Shown piece after piece: positions 1-9,088 of a DNA stretch of 64,000 bases; position 1 is the stretch's first letter; the number at the start of each line of letters is the position of its first letter. A model generated the notes under the pieces. The model was given only the letters and a program-made list of their open reading frames with translations, was not told where the DNA came from and did not search any database. Source of the stretch: Bradyrhizobium sp. AZCC 2176. GTDB lineage: Bacteria; Pseudomonadota; Alphaproteobacteria; Rhizobiales; Xanthobacteraceae. The stretch is taken from contig NZ_JAZHRX010000001.1 in NCBI RefSeq assembly GCF_036924645.1, positions 2,108,001 through 2,172,000 of the forward strand, written 5' to 3'. Both the position numbers and the translations under genes were made by a program.

Positions 1-124
1 TGCGCCGATGATCTTGGGCACGCTCGGCGTCGTCGAGGTCGGCCTCAACGCGCTCAATATTCCCCACGGCAAGGGCGGAACCGAAGCCGCGATCGAATAT
101 CTCGGCGAGAACGTCGGGGCGTAA
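1..124 (+). CDS. class-V aminotransferase, alanine/serine-glyoxylate type (C-terminal end only)
   Basis: Only the last 40 codons are in the window, read in the frame that ends in TAA at 122-124. The piece contains LGTLGVVEVGL followed by IPHGKGG and AAIEYL. This resembles the C-terminal end of alanine--glyoxylate and serine--glyoxylate aminotransferases, where a GTLxGVExGL helix is followed by a PHxxGGxxAA segment. No catalytic lysine can be checked because the body of the gene lies upstream. The family assignment rests on this short tail alone and could be wrong. Confidence 0.55.
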   Translation, partial: APMILGTLGVVEVGLNALNIPHGKGGTEAAIEYLGENVGA

Positions 125-157
125 GCTCGACTATCGCCGGCTCGCGTACCGCTAGCG

Positions 158-313
158 GTCGTCCCTGCGAAAGCAAGGGACCCATACCGCGTGATCCATC
201 GATGAAGCGCCATGGCTGACGCTTTGCGTTGGCCAGCTAGCGCTCTGAGTTCTTGGGGCAGAGCCGTCTCCCGCTGTGCCACTTTCGCGGACAGCGGCGT
301 CCGCAGGGACGAC
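158..313. repeat. dispersed palindromic element with 12-bp terminal inverted repeats
   Basis: The ends, GTCGTCCCTGCG at 158-169 and CGCAGGGACGAC at 302-313, are exact reverse complements. The interior holds further GC-rich self-complementary stretches such as CTTTCGCGG against GCGAAAG. It fills most of the roughly 300-base space between the aminotransferase and the ABC ATPase, where no coding potential is seen. Its style matches the non-coding intergenic palindromes common in Bradyrhizobium and Rhodopseudomonas genomes. No second copy was found in this window. Confidence 0.6.
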
Positions 314-428
314 AAAGTCGTTAGTTCGTTTCCGAACTCAACTCCCTTTCCCATCCCGTTTTTGTCCGTATACTGGCATACCAAGCCGGGCGCTGATCCG
401 TGCACGAACAAGAGTGGGAGTGAGGCGA

Positions 429-1490
429 TTGGCGTCCGTTGATTTGCGCGGCCTGACCAAGCGATTTGGCTCGCTTGCGGTGGTCGATAACGTCTCATTG
501 AAAATCGACCATGGACAACTGGTCTGCCTGCTTGGGCCCTCCGGCTGCGGCAAGACCACCACACTGCGGCTGATCGCCGGTTTCCTGGAACCCTCCGACG
601 GCGAGATCCATGTCGGCGACCGGCTGGTGTCGTCGAAGGCGCGCACGCTGCCGCCCGAGCAGCGCAACATGTCGATGATTTTTCAGAGCTACGCGCTGTG
701 GCCGCACATGACGGTGACGGAAAACATCGTCTACGGCCTGCGCCTGCGCAAGCTCGACCGCGATACGATTGCAAAGAAGCTCGCGGCGATCCTTGCTACC
801 ACCAAGCTCGAAGCGCTGGCGCAGCGCTATCCCGGCGAACTCTCCGGCGGACAGCAGCAGCGCGTGGCGCTGGCACGCGCGCTGATCGTCGAACCGCAGA
901 CGCTGCTGCTCGACGAGCCGCTCTCCAACCTCGATGCCAATTTGCGCGAGGAGATGCGGTTCGAAATCCGCCGCCTGCATGATGAATATCGCTACACCAC
1001 CGTCTATGTTACCCATGACCAGTCCGAGGCCATGACCACGGCCGACCTGATCGCGGTCATGAATGGCGGGCGGATCGACCAGCTCGGCACACCCGAAGAC
1101 ATCTATGCCCGCCCGGAATCCGAATTCGTCGCCCGCTTCATCGGCGCCAGCAACGTCATCAAGGGCACCGCGCGCGATGCCAACCATGTTGCCTTTGCGG
1201 ACGCGACGCTGAAGGTGGTCGGCGCACCGCTCACGGCTGGTGAGGGCGCCGTGGTCGCGATCCGCCAGCACGACATCGGGCTATCGACGCAGACGCCGGC
1301 TTCGCCTGAAAATGCGATCAAGGCGGTCGTCACGCGCCAGGTCTATCTCGGCGCTGCGCGCGACTACATGGTCGAGGTGGCCGACGGCACCAGTTTGCGC
1401 GCCACCACGCCGACCGAAACCAATGTGCCAAAGGGCAGCGAGGTCTGGCTGACACTGCCACCCGAGCGCTGCCGGGCGCTCAGCCGATAA
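429..1490 (+). CDS. ABC transporter ATP-binding protein (Fe3+/2-aminoethylphosphonate/polyamine importer type)
   Basis: This 353-aa ATPase energises import by the binding protein and permease encoded just downstream. Walker A GPSGCGKTT lies near residues 36-44, the signature LSGGQQQR near 138, Walker B LLLDEPLSNLDA near 159 and the switch histidine (THD) near 196. A TOBE-like domain fills the last 100 residues. The frame is open further upstream, but homology begins at SVDLRGLTKRFG. I therefore chose TTG at 429, which has GAGG just before it; GTG at 414 or 420 is possible. The next gene starts 23 nt after the stop, so this is the first gene of a three-gene operon. Confidence 0.85.
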   Translation: MASVDLRGLTKRFGSLAVVDNVSLKIDHGQLVCLLGPSGCGKTTTLRLIAGFLEPSDGEIHVGDRLVSSKARTLPPEQRNMSMIFQSYALWPHMTVTENIVYGLRLRKLDRDTIAKKLAAILATTKLEALAQRYPGELSGGQQQRVALARALIVEPQTLLLDEPLSNLDANLREEMRFEIRRLHDEYRYTTVYVTHDQSEAMTTADLIAVMNGGRIDQLGTPEDIYARPESEFVARFIGASNVIKGTARDANHVAFADATLKVVGAPLTAGEGAVVAIRQHDIGLSTQTPASPENAIKAVVTRQVYLGAARDYMVEVADGTSLRATTPTETNVPKGSEVWLTLPPERCRALSR

Positions 1491-1513
1491 ACAAGAAACG
1501 ACGGAAGGACGCG

Positions 1514-2581
1514 ATGAACGGACGAAAACTTTCGCGGCGCGACATCCTGCAAGGCTCAGTGGCGCTGGCGGCCGGAACCGTGTTCGCCTCTCCCGTTCGC
1601 GCGCAGGCGCCGGAACCGGTCGCGATCACGCCGGCGCTGGTCGAGGCCGCGAAGAAGGAAGGCAAGCTGATCTTCTATTCATCGATGGACCTGCCGGTCG
1701 GTGAAAAACTCGGCAAGGCGTTCGAGGCCGCCTATCCCGGCATCACCATTCAGATCGAGCGTTCCGGCTCCGAGCGGTTGTTCCAGCGGATCGACCAGGA
1801 ATTTGCCAGCAACATTCGCGCCGCCGACATCGTCAACTCCTCCGACGCCTCGCACTTCATCGTCTGGAAGAAGAACGGCTGGCTGATGCCGTTCGTGCCC
1901 GAGGACGTCGCCAAGCATTTTCCGGAAAGCTATCGCGACCCCGACGGCATGTTCACGACCTCGCGCGTCTGGCTGTCGTCGATTGCCTATAACACCAACC
2001 TGGTCAAGCCCGAGGATGCGCCGAAGAGCTTTGCCGACCTGCTCGATCCCAAATGGGCGGGCAAGATGGTGAAGGGGCATCCCGCCTATAGCGGCACCAT
2101 CATGACCGCGACGTTCCAGACGGTGCGCGAGCTCGGCTGGGAGTACATGGAAAAGCTCGCAAAACAGCGCGTGATGCAGGTCCAGTCATCGACCGACCCG
2201 CCGAAAAAGCTGTCGCTCGGCGAGCGCGCGGTGATGGCCGACGGCAACGAATACGGCATCGTGCTGTTGAAGGAAGCCGGACAGCCGGTCGAACCGGTCT
2301 ACCCGACCGAAGGCACGCCGACGATTTCCGGACCAACCGGCATCTTCAAGACCGCCCAGCATCCCAATGCCGCAAAACTGTTCCAGGCCTGGCTGCATAC
2401 CCGCGAGACGCAGCAGTTCTTCATCGACTTCACCGCGCAGTATTCGGTGCACGCGCAGGTGCAATCGAAGCCGGGGCGACGGAAGATTTCGGACATCAAG
2501 CTGATGAAGGAAGATGCGGAGGGCGTGGAGAAGATGACCGAAGAGATCAAGACGCGCTATGCGCGGCTGTTCAGGGTTTGA
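1514..2581 (+). CDS. ABC transporter substrate-binding protein, Fe3+/phosphonate type (SBP family 1)
   Basis: The 355-aa periplasmic binding protein begins with an SRRDIL twin-arginine motif, a short alanine-rich hydrophobic stretch and an FASPVRAQ cleavage region, so Tat export is likely. The mature part (KLIFYSSMDLPVGEKLGKAFE and later DIVNSSDASHF) has the two-lobe type II fold pattern of FbpA/AfuA-like and phosphonate-binding proteins. It sits between the ATPase and permease genes. The ligand cannot be read from the sequence; ferric ion, a phosphonate or a small organic anion all occur in this family. Confidence 0.8.
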   Translation: MNGRKLSRRDILQGSVALAAGTVFASPVRAQAPEPVAITPALVEAAKKEGKLIFYSSMDLPVGEKLGKAFEAAYPGITIQIERSGSERLFQRIDQEFASNIRAADIVNSSDASHFIVWKKNGWLMPFVPEDVAKHFPESYRDPDGMFTTSRVWLSSIAYNTNLVKPEDAPKSFADLLDPKWAGKMVKGHPAYSGTIMTATFQTVRELGWEYMEKLAKQRVMQVQSSTDPPKKLSLGERAVMADGNEYGIVLLKEAGQPVEPVYPTEGTPTISGPTGIFKTAQHPNAAKLFQAWLHTRETQQFFIDFTAQYSVHAQVQSKPGRRKISDIKLMKEDAEGVEKMTEEIKTRYARLFRV

Positions 2582-2607
2582 GGATGGTGTTCGCCACACA
2601 TACCGCT

Positions 2608-2708
2608 GTCATTCCGGGATGGTCCGAAGGACCAGACCTCAGATGCGCACTGCGCATCGGGGAATCTCGAGATTCCGGGTTCGATGCTTTGCATCGCCCC
2701 GGAATGAC
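2608..2708. repeat. palindromic intergenic repeat, family A, copy 1
   Basis: The element starts with GTCATTCCGGGATGGTCCG and ends with CCCCGGAATGAC, so its ends are inverted repeats. It has an internal GGAATCTCGAGATTCC palindrome. A second copy lies at 9000-9082 in the opposite orientation and shares the outer arm, the GGTCCGAAGGACC stem and the central palindrome, while the distal loop differs. It separates the binding-protein and permease genes inside an operon, so it is probably transcribed and folded. Confidence 0.8.
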
Positions 2709-2723
2709 GGAGAGAAAATTCGC

Positions 2724-4442
2724 ATGACGGCAATCATCACCACCGCCGACACCCCAAAATCCCGCATCGACCTCACCCGCCCGGTCCTGTGGCTGTTTGC
2801 CGCCTTCATGATCGTGCTGATCGTGCTGCCACTATCGTGGCTGGCGGTGTTCGCGTTCACCGACAAGGCGCGGCATCCGACGCTGCAGAATTTCGTCACG
2901 CTGTTCACCGACCCGGCGTTCCTCGATCCCCTGCTGACGACTGCGATCATCGCCACCACCTCGGCGGTGGTCTGCTGCCTTGTCGCCGCTCCGATCGGCT
3001 GGCTGGTGTCGCGCACCGATATGCCGGGGCGGCAGATCATCCGCGCGCTGGTGACGGCGTCCTTTGTCACGCCGCCCTTCCTCGGCGCGGTCGCCTGGGA
3101 ATTGCTGGCGGCGCCCAACAGCGGACTGCTGAACCAGCTCTATCGCTATCTCACCGACGCAGAGGATCCGCTGTTCGACATCTATTCGCTGACCGGGCTG
3201 ATCTTCGTGATCTCCTGCTACACGTTTCCGTTTGTGTTCGTGCTGGTCGCCAATGCGCTCGACAACATGCCGGGCGAGCTGGAAGACGCCTCCGCCATTC
3301 TCGGCGGCAAGGCCTGGACCACCGCGCGGCGCGTCACGATACCCTTAGCGCTGCCCGCGCTGGTCGCCGGCGCGCTGATCGCATTCCTGCAGGCGATGAC
3401 GCTATTCGGATCGCCTGCGATCCTGGCGCTGCCGGCCGGCTTCCACACCATGACGACGAAAATCTGGAGCCTGTTCCAGTATCCGCCAAAACTCGAACTC
3501 GCCGCCGCCGCCGCCGTGCCGCTGTTGCTGCTCACGATATTGCTGCTGCAGGGCCAAAAATTCCTGCTCGGCCGCCGCGGCTTTTCCGTGGTCGGCGGCA
3601 AATATGGCGCGCCGCGTCCGATCGAGATGAGGGGATGGCGCTGGGCGGCGCTGGTGTTCTGCCTCATCGTGCTGCTCAATCCGGTGTTCCTGCCCTATTT
3701 CGCGCTGCTCAACGCGGCGTTTTCGCCGAACGCCACCACGCTGGTGACGCCGTCGACGGCGACGCTGCACAACATCGTGTTCGTCTTCACCGAACTGTCG
3801 TCGACCCAGCTCGCACTCAAGAACACCGTGATCCTGGGCGCATCGACGGCGACCATCGGCACGATCCTGGCGCTCGTCGTTGCCTATGTCACGACGCGCC
3901 GCGTGATCGCGAGCCACCGCGTGCTCGGCTTTCTCGCGACCGCACCGGTTGCTGTGCCCGGCATCGTGCTCGGCGTCGGGCTGTTCCTGAGCTACACGCG
4001 CCCGCCCTTCGTGCTGTACGGCACGCTGTGGATCCTGCTGCTGGCATTCCTCACCATCAATTTACCGTCGGCCTACCAGCAATTGCAGGCGGCGTTCGCG
4101 ACGATTCATCCCGAGCTGGAAGACGCCAGTCGCATCCTCGGCGCGACGCGGCTGCAGGCGTTGCGCCAGATCACCGCACCCTTGCTGCGCACCGGCGTGA
4201 TCGCGACCTGGTGCTTCATCTTCATCGGCGTGATGCGCGAACTGTCGGCTGCGATCGTGCTGTTCACCTCGCAGACCAAGGTGCTGTCGGTTTTGATCTA
4301 CGACCTCAACGAAAGCGGTGACCTCGCGGCGATTTCGGTGCTGGGTATCGCGATGCTGGTGATTACGTTCGCGGTGGTGCTCGCGGTGAACCGGATCCCG
4401 GTGTTCGGCGGCGGCGCCGCCGCGAGGTTAAGGAATAGTTGA
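2724..4442 (+). CDS. ABC transporter permease, fused two-domain (FbpB/ThiP-like)
   Basis: The 572-aa inner-membrane protein has about 12 hydrophobic segments. It carries two EAA-type loops, EDASAILGGKAWTTARRVTI in the first half and EDASRILGATRLQALRQITA in the second, so it is a tandem fusion of two permease domains and needs no partner permease. The frame is open upstream through the palindromic repeat. ATG at 2724 is chosen because recognisable sequence starts there and the upstream codons are repeat DNA. With the two preceding genes it forms a complete importer. Confidence 0.88.
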   Translation: MTAIITTADTPKSRIDLTRPVLWLFAAFMIVLIVLPLSWLAVFAFTDKARHPTLQNFVTLFTDPAFLDPLLTTAIIATTSAVVCCLVAAPIGWLVSRTDMPGRQIIRALVTASFVTPPFLGAVAWELLAAPNSGLLNQLYRYLTDAEDPLFDIYSLTGLIFVISCYTFPFVFVLVANALDNMPGELEDASAILGGKAWTTARRVTIPLALPALVAGALIAFLQAMTLFGSPAILALPAGFHTMTTKIWSLFQYPPKLELAAAAAVPLLLLTILLLQGQKFLLGRRGFSVVGGKYGAPRPIEMRGWRWAALVFCLIVLLNPVFLPYFALLNAAFSPNATTLVTPSTATLHNIVFVFTELSSTQLALKNTVILGASTATIGTILALVVAYVTTRRVIASHRVLGFLATAPVAVPGIVLGVGLFLSYTRPPFVLYGTLWILLLAFLTINLPSAYQQLQAAFATIHPELEDASRILGATRLQALRQITAPLLRTGVIATWCFIFIGVMRELSAAIVLFTSQTKVLSVLIYDLNESGDLAAISVLGIAMLVITFAVVLAVNRIPVFGGGAAARLRNS

Positions 4443-4445
4443 ACC

Positions 4446-4521
4446 GTAGGGTGGGCAAAGCGCAGCGTGCCCACCATTCGGCGATAGATGGTGGGCACGC
4501 TTCGCGCTTTGCCCACCCTAC
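4446..4521. repeat. palindromic intergenic repeat, family B (possible terminator)
   Basis: GTAGGGTGGGCAAAGCG at the left end is the exact reverse complement of CGCTTTGCCCACCCTAC at the right end, with a second nested stem (GTGCCCACCAT/ATGGTGGGCAC). The transcript would form a very long hairpin just after the permease stop. No U-run follows, so termination is only a possibility. This is a well-known style of dispersed repeat in Bradyrhizobium. Confidence 0.75.
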
Positions 4522-4594
4522 AGGTCAGCACATCTGGTAATCCGCCCCATTCGCCCCGATATAAGGCACGATCACTGAACCCAATGAGGACCGC

Positions 4595-6712
4595 GTGACC
4601 CAAGCCGCCGCCAAAAAGCCTGTCCTGTCGCCGCCGATCGCGCCGCGCCGCCCGCATTCCTTCACCACGCACGGCATCACGGTGACGGATGATTACGCAT
4701 GGCTGAAGGACGCCAGATGGCAGGAAGTGCTGCGCGATCCCTCGATCCTGGACCCGGATATCCGAAAGTATCTGGAAGCCGAGAACGACTACACCGAAAG
4801 CCTGCTCGGCCATACCGCGCCGCTACAGAAGAAGCTGGTGGCGGAAATGCGCGGGCGGATCAAGGAAGACGATTCCAGCGTGCCGGCGGCGGATGGTCCG
4901 TTTGCCTATTTGCGGAAATTCCGCGAGGGCGGGCAGCATGAGTTGTTCGGCCGCACACCGCGCGACGGCGGCGACGTGCAAATCGTGCTCGATGGCGACG
5001 CGCTGGCCGCCAACCAGGAATACTTCAAGTTCGGCGGCGCACGGCATTCGCCGGATCACAAACTGCAGGCATGGAGCGCCGACACCAAGGGCTCGGAGTA
5101 TTTCTCGATCCGGGTGCGCGACTGGCAGACAGGGACCGATCGCGACGACCTCGTCGAAGAGACCGATGGCGGCATCGTCTGGAGCAAGGATTGCAACAGC
5201 TTCTTTTACGTCAAGCTCGACGACAACCATCGACCGATGCAGGTCTGGCGCCACCGGCTCGGCACCAAACAGGTAGACGACACGCTGGTCTATGAAGAAA
5301 AAGACTCCGGCTGGTTCACCCATCTGCATGAGAGCTCTTCCGGGCGCTTCTGCGTGATCGCCGGCGGCGACCACGAAACATCAGAGCAACGGCTGATCGA
5401 CCTCGAACATCCCGAAGCGCCGCCGCGGCTTGTCGCGACGCGCGAGGAAGGCGTGCAATATTCGCTCGCCGACCGCGGCGACGAGCTGTTCATTCTCACC
5501 AACGCGGATGGCGCGATCGACTTCAAGGTCGTCACCGCACCCCTCGCCGCGCCCGAACGCGCCAACTGGCAAGATCTCATTCCGTATCGGGAAGGCGTCT
5601 ATGTGCTGGATGTCGAGCTCTATGCCAATCACATGGTGCGTCTGGAGCGCGCCAACGCGCTGCCCGCGATCATCATTCGTGATCTCACGAGCGGCGAAGA
5701 GCACGCCATCGCCTTCGACGAGGCCGCCTATTCGCTCGACACCATGGGCGGCTACGAGTTCGAAACCACGAATTTGCGATTCTCCTACTCGTCGATGACG
5801 ACGCCGGCGGAAGTCTATGACTACGACATGGCGACGCGGGCACGGGTGTTGCGCAAGCGGCAGGAGATTCCGTCCGGCCACAACCCGGCCGACTACGTCA
5901 CCACGCGCATCATGGCCACGTCGCATGACGGCGCGCTGGTGCCGGTCTCGATCCTGCACCGCAGGGACCTGGTGCGCGACGGCAAAGCGCCGCTGCTGCT
6001 CTACGGCTACGGCTCCTACGGCATGGCGATGCCGGCGTCCTTTGCCGCCAACCGGCTGTCGCTGGTCGATCGCGGCTTTGTCTACGCCATCGCACATATC
6101 AGAGGGGGCGCCGACAAGGGCTGGGGCTGGTATCTCGACGGCAAGCGCGAGAAGAAAACGAACTCGTTCGATGATTTCGCGGCGGCCGGACGCGCGCTGA
6201 TCGAGGCGAAGTACAGCAGCGCAAAACGCATCGTCGGCCATGGCGGCAGCGCCGGCGGCATGCTGATGGGTGCGGTCGCCAACCGCTCAGGCGAACTGTT
6301 CGCCGGCATCGTCGCCGAGGTGCCGTTCGTCGATGTGCTCAACACAATGCTCGACGACACGCTGCCGCTGACGCCGCCGGAATGGCCGGAATGGGGCAAC
6401 CCGATCGAAAGCGAAAAGGATTTTCGCACCATTTTGTCGTACTCGCCCTACGACAACCTCGCCGCCAAGGACTACCCGGCGATCCTCGCGATGGGCGGAC
6501 TGACCGATCCGCGCGTCACCTATTGGGAGCCCGCGAAATGGATCGCGCGGCTGCGCGCGACCATGAGCGGCGGCGGCCCGGTATTGCTGCGCACCAACAT
6601 GGGCGCCGGCCACGGCGGCGCGTCGGGGCGGTTCAACCGGCTGGATGAAGTGGCGATCGCGTATGCGTTCGCGCTGTGGGCGGTGGGGCTGGCGGAGAAG
6701 GGTGGGGTTTAG
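4595..6712 (+). CDS. ptrB: oligopeptidase B / S9 family prolyl oligopeptidase
   Basis: The 705-aa serine peptidase cleaves short peptides, in oligopeptidase B after basic residues, and is usually cytoplasmic. The N-terminal 400 residues form the beta-propeller domain (early motif DDYAWLKD). The C-terminal alpha/beta hydrolase domain carries GHGGSAGGML with the nucleophile Ser552, the acid Asp638 in LTDPRVTYWEPAKW and His673 in GAGHGGASGR. Length matches the family. GTG at 4595 has TGAGGA upstream. It is transcribed alone between two repeats. Confidence 0.88.
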   Translation: MTQAAAKKPVLSPPIAPRRPHSFTTHGITVTDDYAWLKDARWQEVLRDPSILDPDIRKYLEAENDYTESLLGHTAPLQKKLVAEMRGRIKEDDSSVPAADGPFAYLRKFREGGQHELFGRTPRDGGDVQIVLDGDALAANQEYFKFGGARHSPDHKLQAWSADTKGSEYFSIRVRDWQTGTDRDDLVEETDGGIVWSKDCNSFFYVKLDDNHRPMQVWRHRLGTKQVDDTLVYEEKDSGWFTHLHESSSGRFCVIAGGDHETSEQRLIDLEHPEAPPRLVATREEGVQYSLADRGDELFILTNADGAIDFKVVTAPLAAPERANWQDLIPYREGVYVLDVELYANHMVRLERANALPAIIIRDLTSGEEHAIAFDEAAYSLDTMGGYEFETTNLRFSYSSMTTPAEVYDYDMATRARVLRKRQEIPSGHNPADYVTTRIMATSHDGALVPVSILHRRDLVRDGKAPLLLYGYGSYGMAMPASFAANRLSLVDRGFVYAIAHIRGGADKGWGWYLDGKREKKTNSFDDFAAAGRALIEAKYSSAKRIVGHGGSAGGMLMGAVANRSGELFAGIVAEVPFVDVLNTMLDDTLPLTPPEWPEWGNPIESEKDFRTILSYSPYDNLAAKDYPAILAMGGLTDPRVTYWEPAKWIARLRATMSGGGPVLLRTNMGAGHGGASGRFNRLDEVAIAYAFALWAVGLAEKGGV

Positions 6713-6725
6713 TTGCTCCCTCACC

Positions 6726-6740
6726 CGGCGCTACGCGCCG
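6726..6740. terminator. hairpin between convergent genes
   Basis: CGGCGCTACGCGCCG folds into a 6-bp GC stem with a 3-nt loop in the 50-nt gap between two convergent genes. It could end transcription from both sides. There is no clear T-run, so the call is weak. Confidence 0.3.
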
Positions 6741-6762
6741 AGCGAGGTAATCCGGCAACTCA

Positions 6763-8205
6763 TTACGGCATCGTATAGGCCGTCTTGACTGTCGTATAGA
6801 ACTCGGCAGCGTAGCGGCCCTGTTCACGGGCGCCGAAGCTGGAGCCCTTTCGGCCGCCGAACGGCACGTGGTAATCGACGCCGGCGATCGGCAGGTTCAC
6901 CATCACCATGCCGGCTTCGGAATTGCGCTTGAAGTCGCTGGCGTACTTCAGACTGGTGGTGCAGATGCCGGATGACAGGCCAAAATCGGTGTCATTCGCG
7001 GTCGCCAGCGCTTCGGCATAATCCTTTACCCTGATGACCGCGGCCACCGGCCCGAATATTTCCTCGCGCGCGATCCGCATCGTGTTGGCCACGCCGGTGA
7101 ACAATGCCGGTTGCAGATAGAAGCCGGGCGCCGCGCGATTGAGACGCTCGCCACCGAAGGCAAGGTTGGCGCCTTCGTCCTTGCCGATGCTGATATATTT
7201 GAGATCCTGATCGAGCTGGCTCTGATCGACCACCGGGCCGATATCCGTGCCGGCCTTGACGGCGTCATCGACCTTCAGGCCGCGCATTCGCTCGGTGAGG
7301 GCCTCCACGAATTTGTCGTGGATGCCGGCGGTGACGATCAGCCGCGAGGCGGCGGTGCAACGCTGCCCCGTGGAAAAGAACGCGCTATTGGTGGCACATT
7401 CCACCGCGACCTTCAGATCCGCGTCATCCAGAACGACCAGCGGATTCTTGCCGCCCATCTCCAGCTGAAACTTCTTCATCGGCCGCGAAGCAATGCAGGC
7501 CGCCGCGATCTTCTGGCCGGTGGCCACCGATCCCGTGAAACTGATGGCCGCCACATCGGGATGCTCCAGCAACACCGCGCCGACTTCAGAGCCGCGTCCG
7601 ATCACGAGGTTGAGCACGCCCTTGGGCAGGCCCGCCCGGTGTAGAATATCGACCAGCGCCCAGGTCGAGCCCGGGACGAGATCGGCTGGCTTGATCACGA
7701 CAGTGTTGCCATAGGCCAGCGCTGGCGCGATCTTCCAGGCCGGAATCGCGATCGGGAAGTTCCATGGCGTGATCAGGCCGACAACGCCCAGCGCTTCGCG
7801 CGTGATCTCGATGTCGATGCCGGGGCGCACGGAAGCGAGTTTCTCGCCCGCCATCCGCAGGCATTCGCCGGCAAAGAACGCAAAGATCTGGCCGGCGCGC
7901 GCGACTTCGCCGATGCCTTCCGGCAGCGTCTTTCCTTCTTCGCGCGACAACAGCCGGCCCAGCTCGTCCTTACGCGCTAGGATTTCGTCCGAAGCCTTCT
8001 TCAGGACGTCGTAGCGCAGTTGCGGCGTGGATCGCGACCACGTCGGAAATGCGGTCTTTGCAGCGGTAATCGCAGCCTCCGCTTGCGCGCGCGTGCCGCG
8101 CACCGCTTGACCTACGATGTCCTTGGTATCGGATGGATTGACGTTCGGTGCGCGCGCGCCATCGGACAACCATTCGCCGTCGATCAGATTGTTGAACATC
8201 AGCAT
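6763..8205 (-). CDS. NAD(P)-dependent aldehyde dehydrogenase, 2,5-dioxovalerate (alpha-ketoglutarate semialdehyde) type
   Basis: The 480-aa enzyme has the full ALDH fold. It shows the Rossmann segment TPWNFPIAIPAWKIAPALAY, the general base Glu in LEMGGKNPLVVL, FTGSVATGQ, and the catalytic Cys283 in STGQRCTAASR. The C-terminal PFGGRKGSSFGAREQG is typical of semialdehyde dehydrogenases of aldonic-acid pathways. It is the last gene of the sugar-acid operon, so oxidation of alpha-ketoglutarate semialdehyde or a related aldehyde is the likely job, inferred from context. The start could also be the second Met (MFNNLID), two codons later. Confidence 0.82.
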   Translation of the reverse strand: MLMFNNLIDGEWLSDGARAPNVNPSDTKDIVGQAVRGTRAQAEAAITAAKTAFPTWSRSTPQLRYDVLKKASDEILARKDELGRLLSREEGKTLPEGIGEVARAGQIFAFFAGECLRMAGEKLASVRPGIDIEITREALGVVGLITPWNFPIAIPAWKIAPALAYGNTVVIKPADLVPGSTWALVDILHRAGLPKGVLNLVIGRGSEVGAVLLEHPDVAAISFTGSVATGQKIAAACIASRPMKKFQLEMGGKNPLVVLDDADLKVAVECATNSAFFSTGQRCTAASRLIVTAGIHDKFVEALTERMRGLKVDDAVKAGTDIGPVVDQSQLDQDLKYISIGKDEGANLAFGGERLNRAAPGFYLQPALFTGVANTMRIAREEIFGPVAAVIRVKDYAEALATANDTDFGLSSGICTTSLKYASDFKRNSEAGMVMVNLPIAGVDYHVPFGGRKGSSFGAREQGRYAAEFYTTVKTAYTMP

Positions 8206-8257
8206 GATGTGGACTCACTGTTGGAGAAAAAGCGTTCGGCGCCGGTCAGCGGACATT

Positions 8258-8977
8258 TTATCGCCCATTCGCCTTCCGCCAAGCTGCAAAATCCCTTGAC
8301 GTCTGCTCGTCGGTTGCGGGATAGAGGCCAAGGATCGAGCGGCCCTTGCGGACTTCCTCCGTGACAAAATCCTCGAACGCGGTCATCTCGACTGCCTCGT
8401 CGGCGATCTCGTCGGCGAGGTGCGCGGGGATCACGATGACGCCGTCGGCGTCGCCGAGGATGACGTCGCCGGGAAACACGGGCGCATCGCCGCAGCCGAT
8501 CGGGACGTTGATCTCGATCGCCTGATGCAGCGTCAGATTGGTCGGCGCACTCGGGCGATGGTGATAGGCGGGGAAGCCGAGATCCGCGATTTCGGCGGAA
8601 TCGCGAAAGCCGCCGTCGGTGATCACGCCGGCGCAGCCGCGCTGCATCAGCCGCGTCACCAGGATGGCGCCGGCGGATGCGGCACGGGCATCCTTGCGGC
8701 TGTCCATGACCAGCACGGCGCCGGGCGGGCAATCCTCAATCGCCTTGCGCTGCGGGTGCGCGCGATCACGAAACACGTCGATCTTGTTGAGATCCTCGCG
8801 CGCCGGCATGTAGCGCAGCGTAAAGGCCTCGCCGACCAGCACCGGCTGATCGGGACCGAGCGGATGCACGTCCTGGATCATCTGGATGCGAAAGCCGCGC
8901 TTGAACAGCGCGGTGGCGACGGTGGCGGTGGAAACCGTCTTCAGCTTGTTGCGGGTGGCGTCGCTTAGTTTTGTCAT
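8258..8977 (-). CDS. RraA-like / HMG-aldolase family protein
   Basis: This 239-aa protein belongs to the RraA/4-hydroxy-4-methyl-2-oxoglutarate aldolase family. Visible motifs are GCAGVITDGGFRDSAEI, which holds the family's Arg-Asp pair, CGDAPVFPGDVILGDADG and GVIVIPAHLADEIADEAVEM. In this neighbourhood a retro-aldol step on a 2-keto-3-deoxy sugar acid is more plausible than RNase E regulation; that is inference. I chose ATG at 8977 (MTKLSDAT). The frame is open to 9004, but that ATG lies in the family A repeat. Confidence 0.75.
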   Translation of the reverse strand: MTKLSDATRNKLKTVSTATVATALFKRGFRIQMIQDVHPLGPDQPVLVGEAFTLRYMPAREDLNKIDVFRDRAHPQRKAIEDCPPGAVLVMDSRKDARAASAGAILVTRLMQRGCAGVITDGGFRDSAEIADLGFPAYHHRPSAPTNLTLHQAIEINVPIGCGDAPVFPGDVILGDADGVIVIPAHLADEIADEAVEMTAFEDFVTEEVRKGRSILGLYPATDEQTSRDFAAWRKANGR

Positions 8978-8999
8978 GGTTCTCGCATTCCTTTCATCC

Positions 9000-9082
9000 G
9001 TCATTCCGGAGCGCTCGCGACAGCGAGCGAATCCGGAATCTCGAGATTCCGGGTCTGGTCCTTCGGACCATCCCGGAATGAC
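9000..9082. repeat. palindromic intergenic repeat, family A, copy 2 (inverted relative to copy 1)
   Basis: GTCATTCCGG at the left and CCGGAATGAC at the right are inverted. The middle contains GGAATCTCGAGATTCC, as in the copy at 2608-2708. On the minus strand it begins with the same GTCATTCCGGGATGGTCCG and GAAGGACCAGACC as copy 1. It lies inside the sugar-acid operon, between the lactonase and RraA-like genes. Confidence 0.8.
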
Positions 9083-9088
9083 GATTGC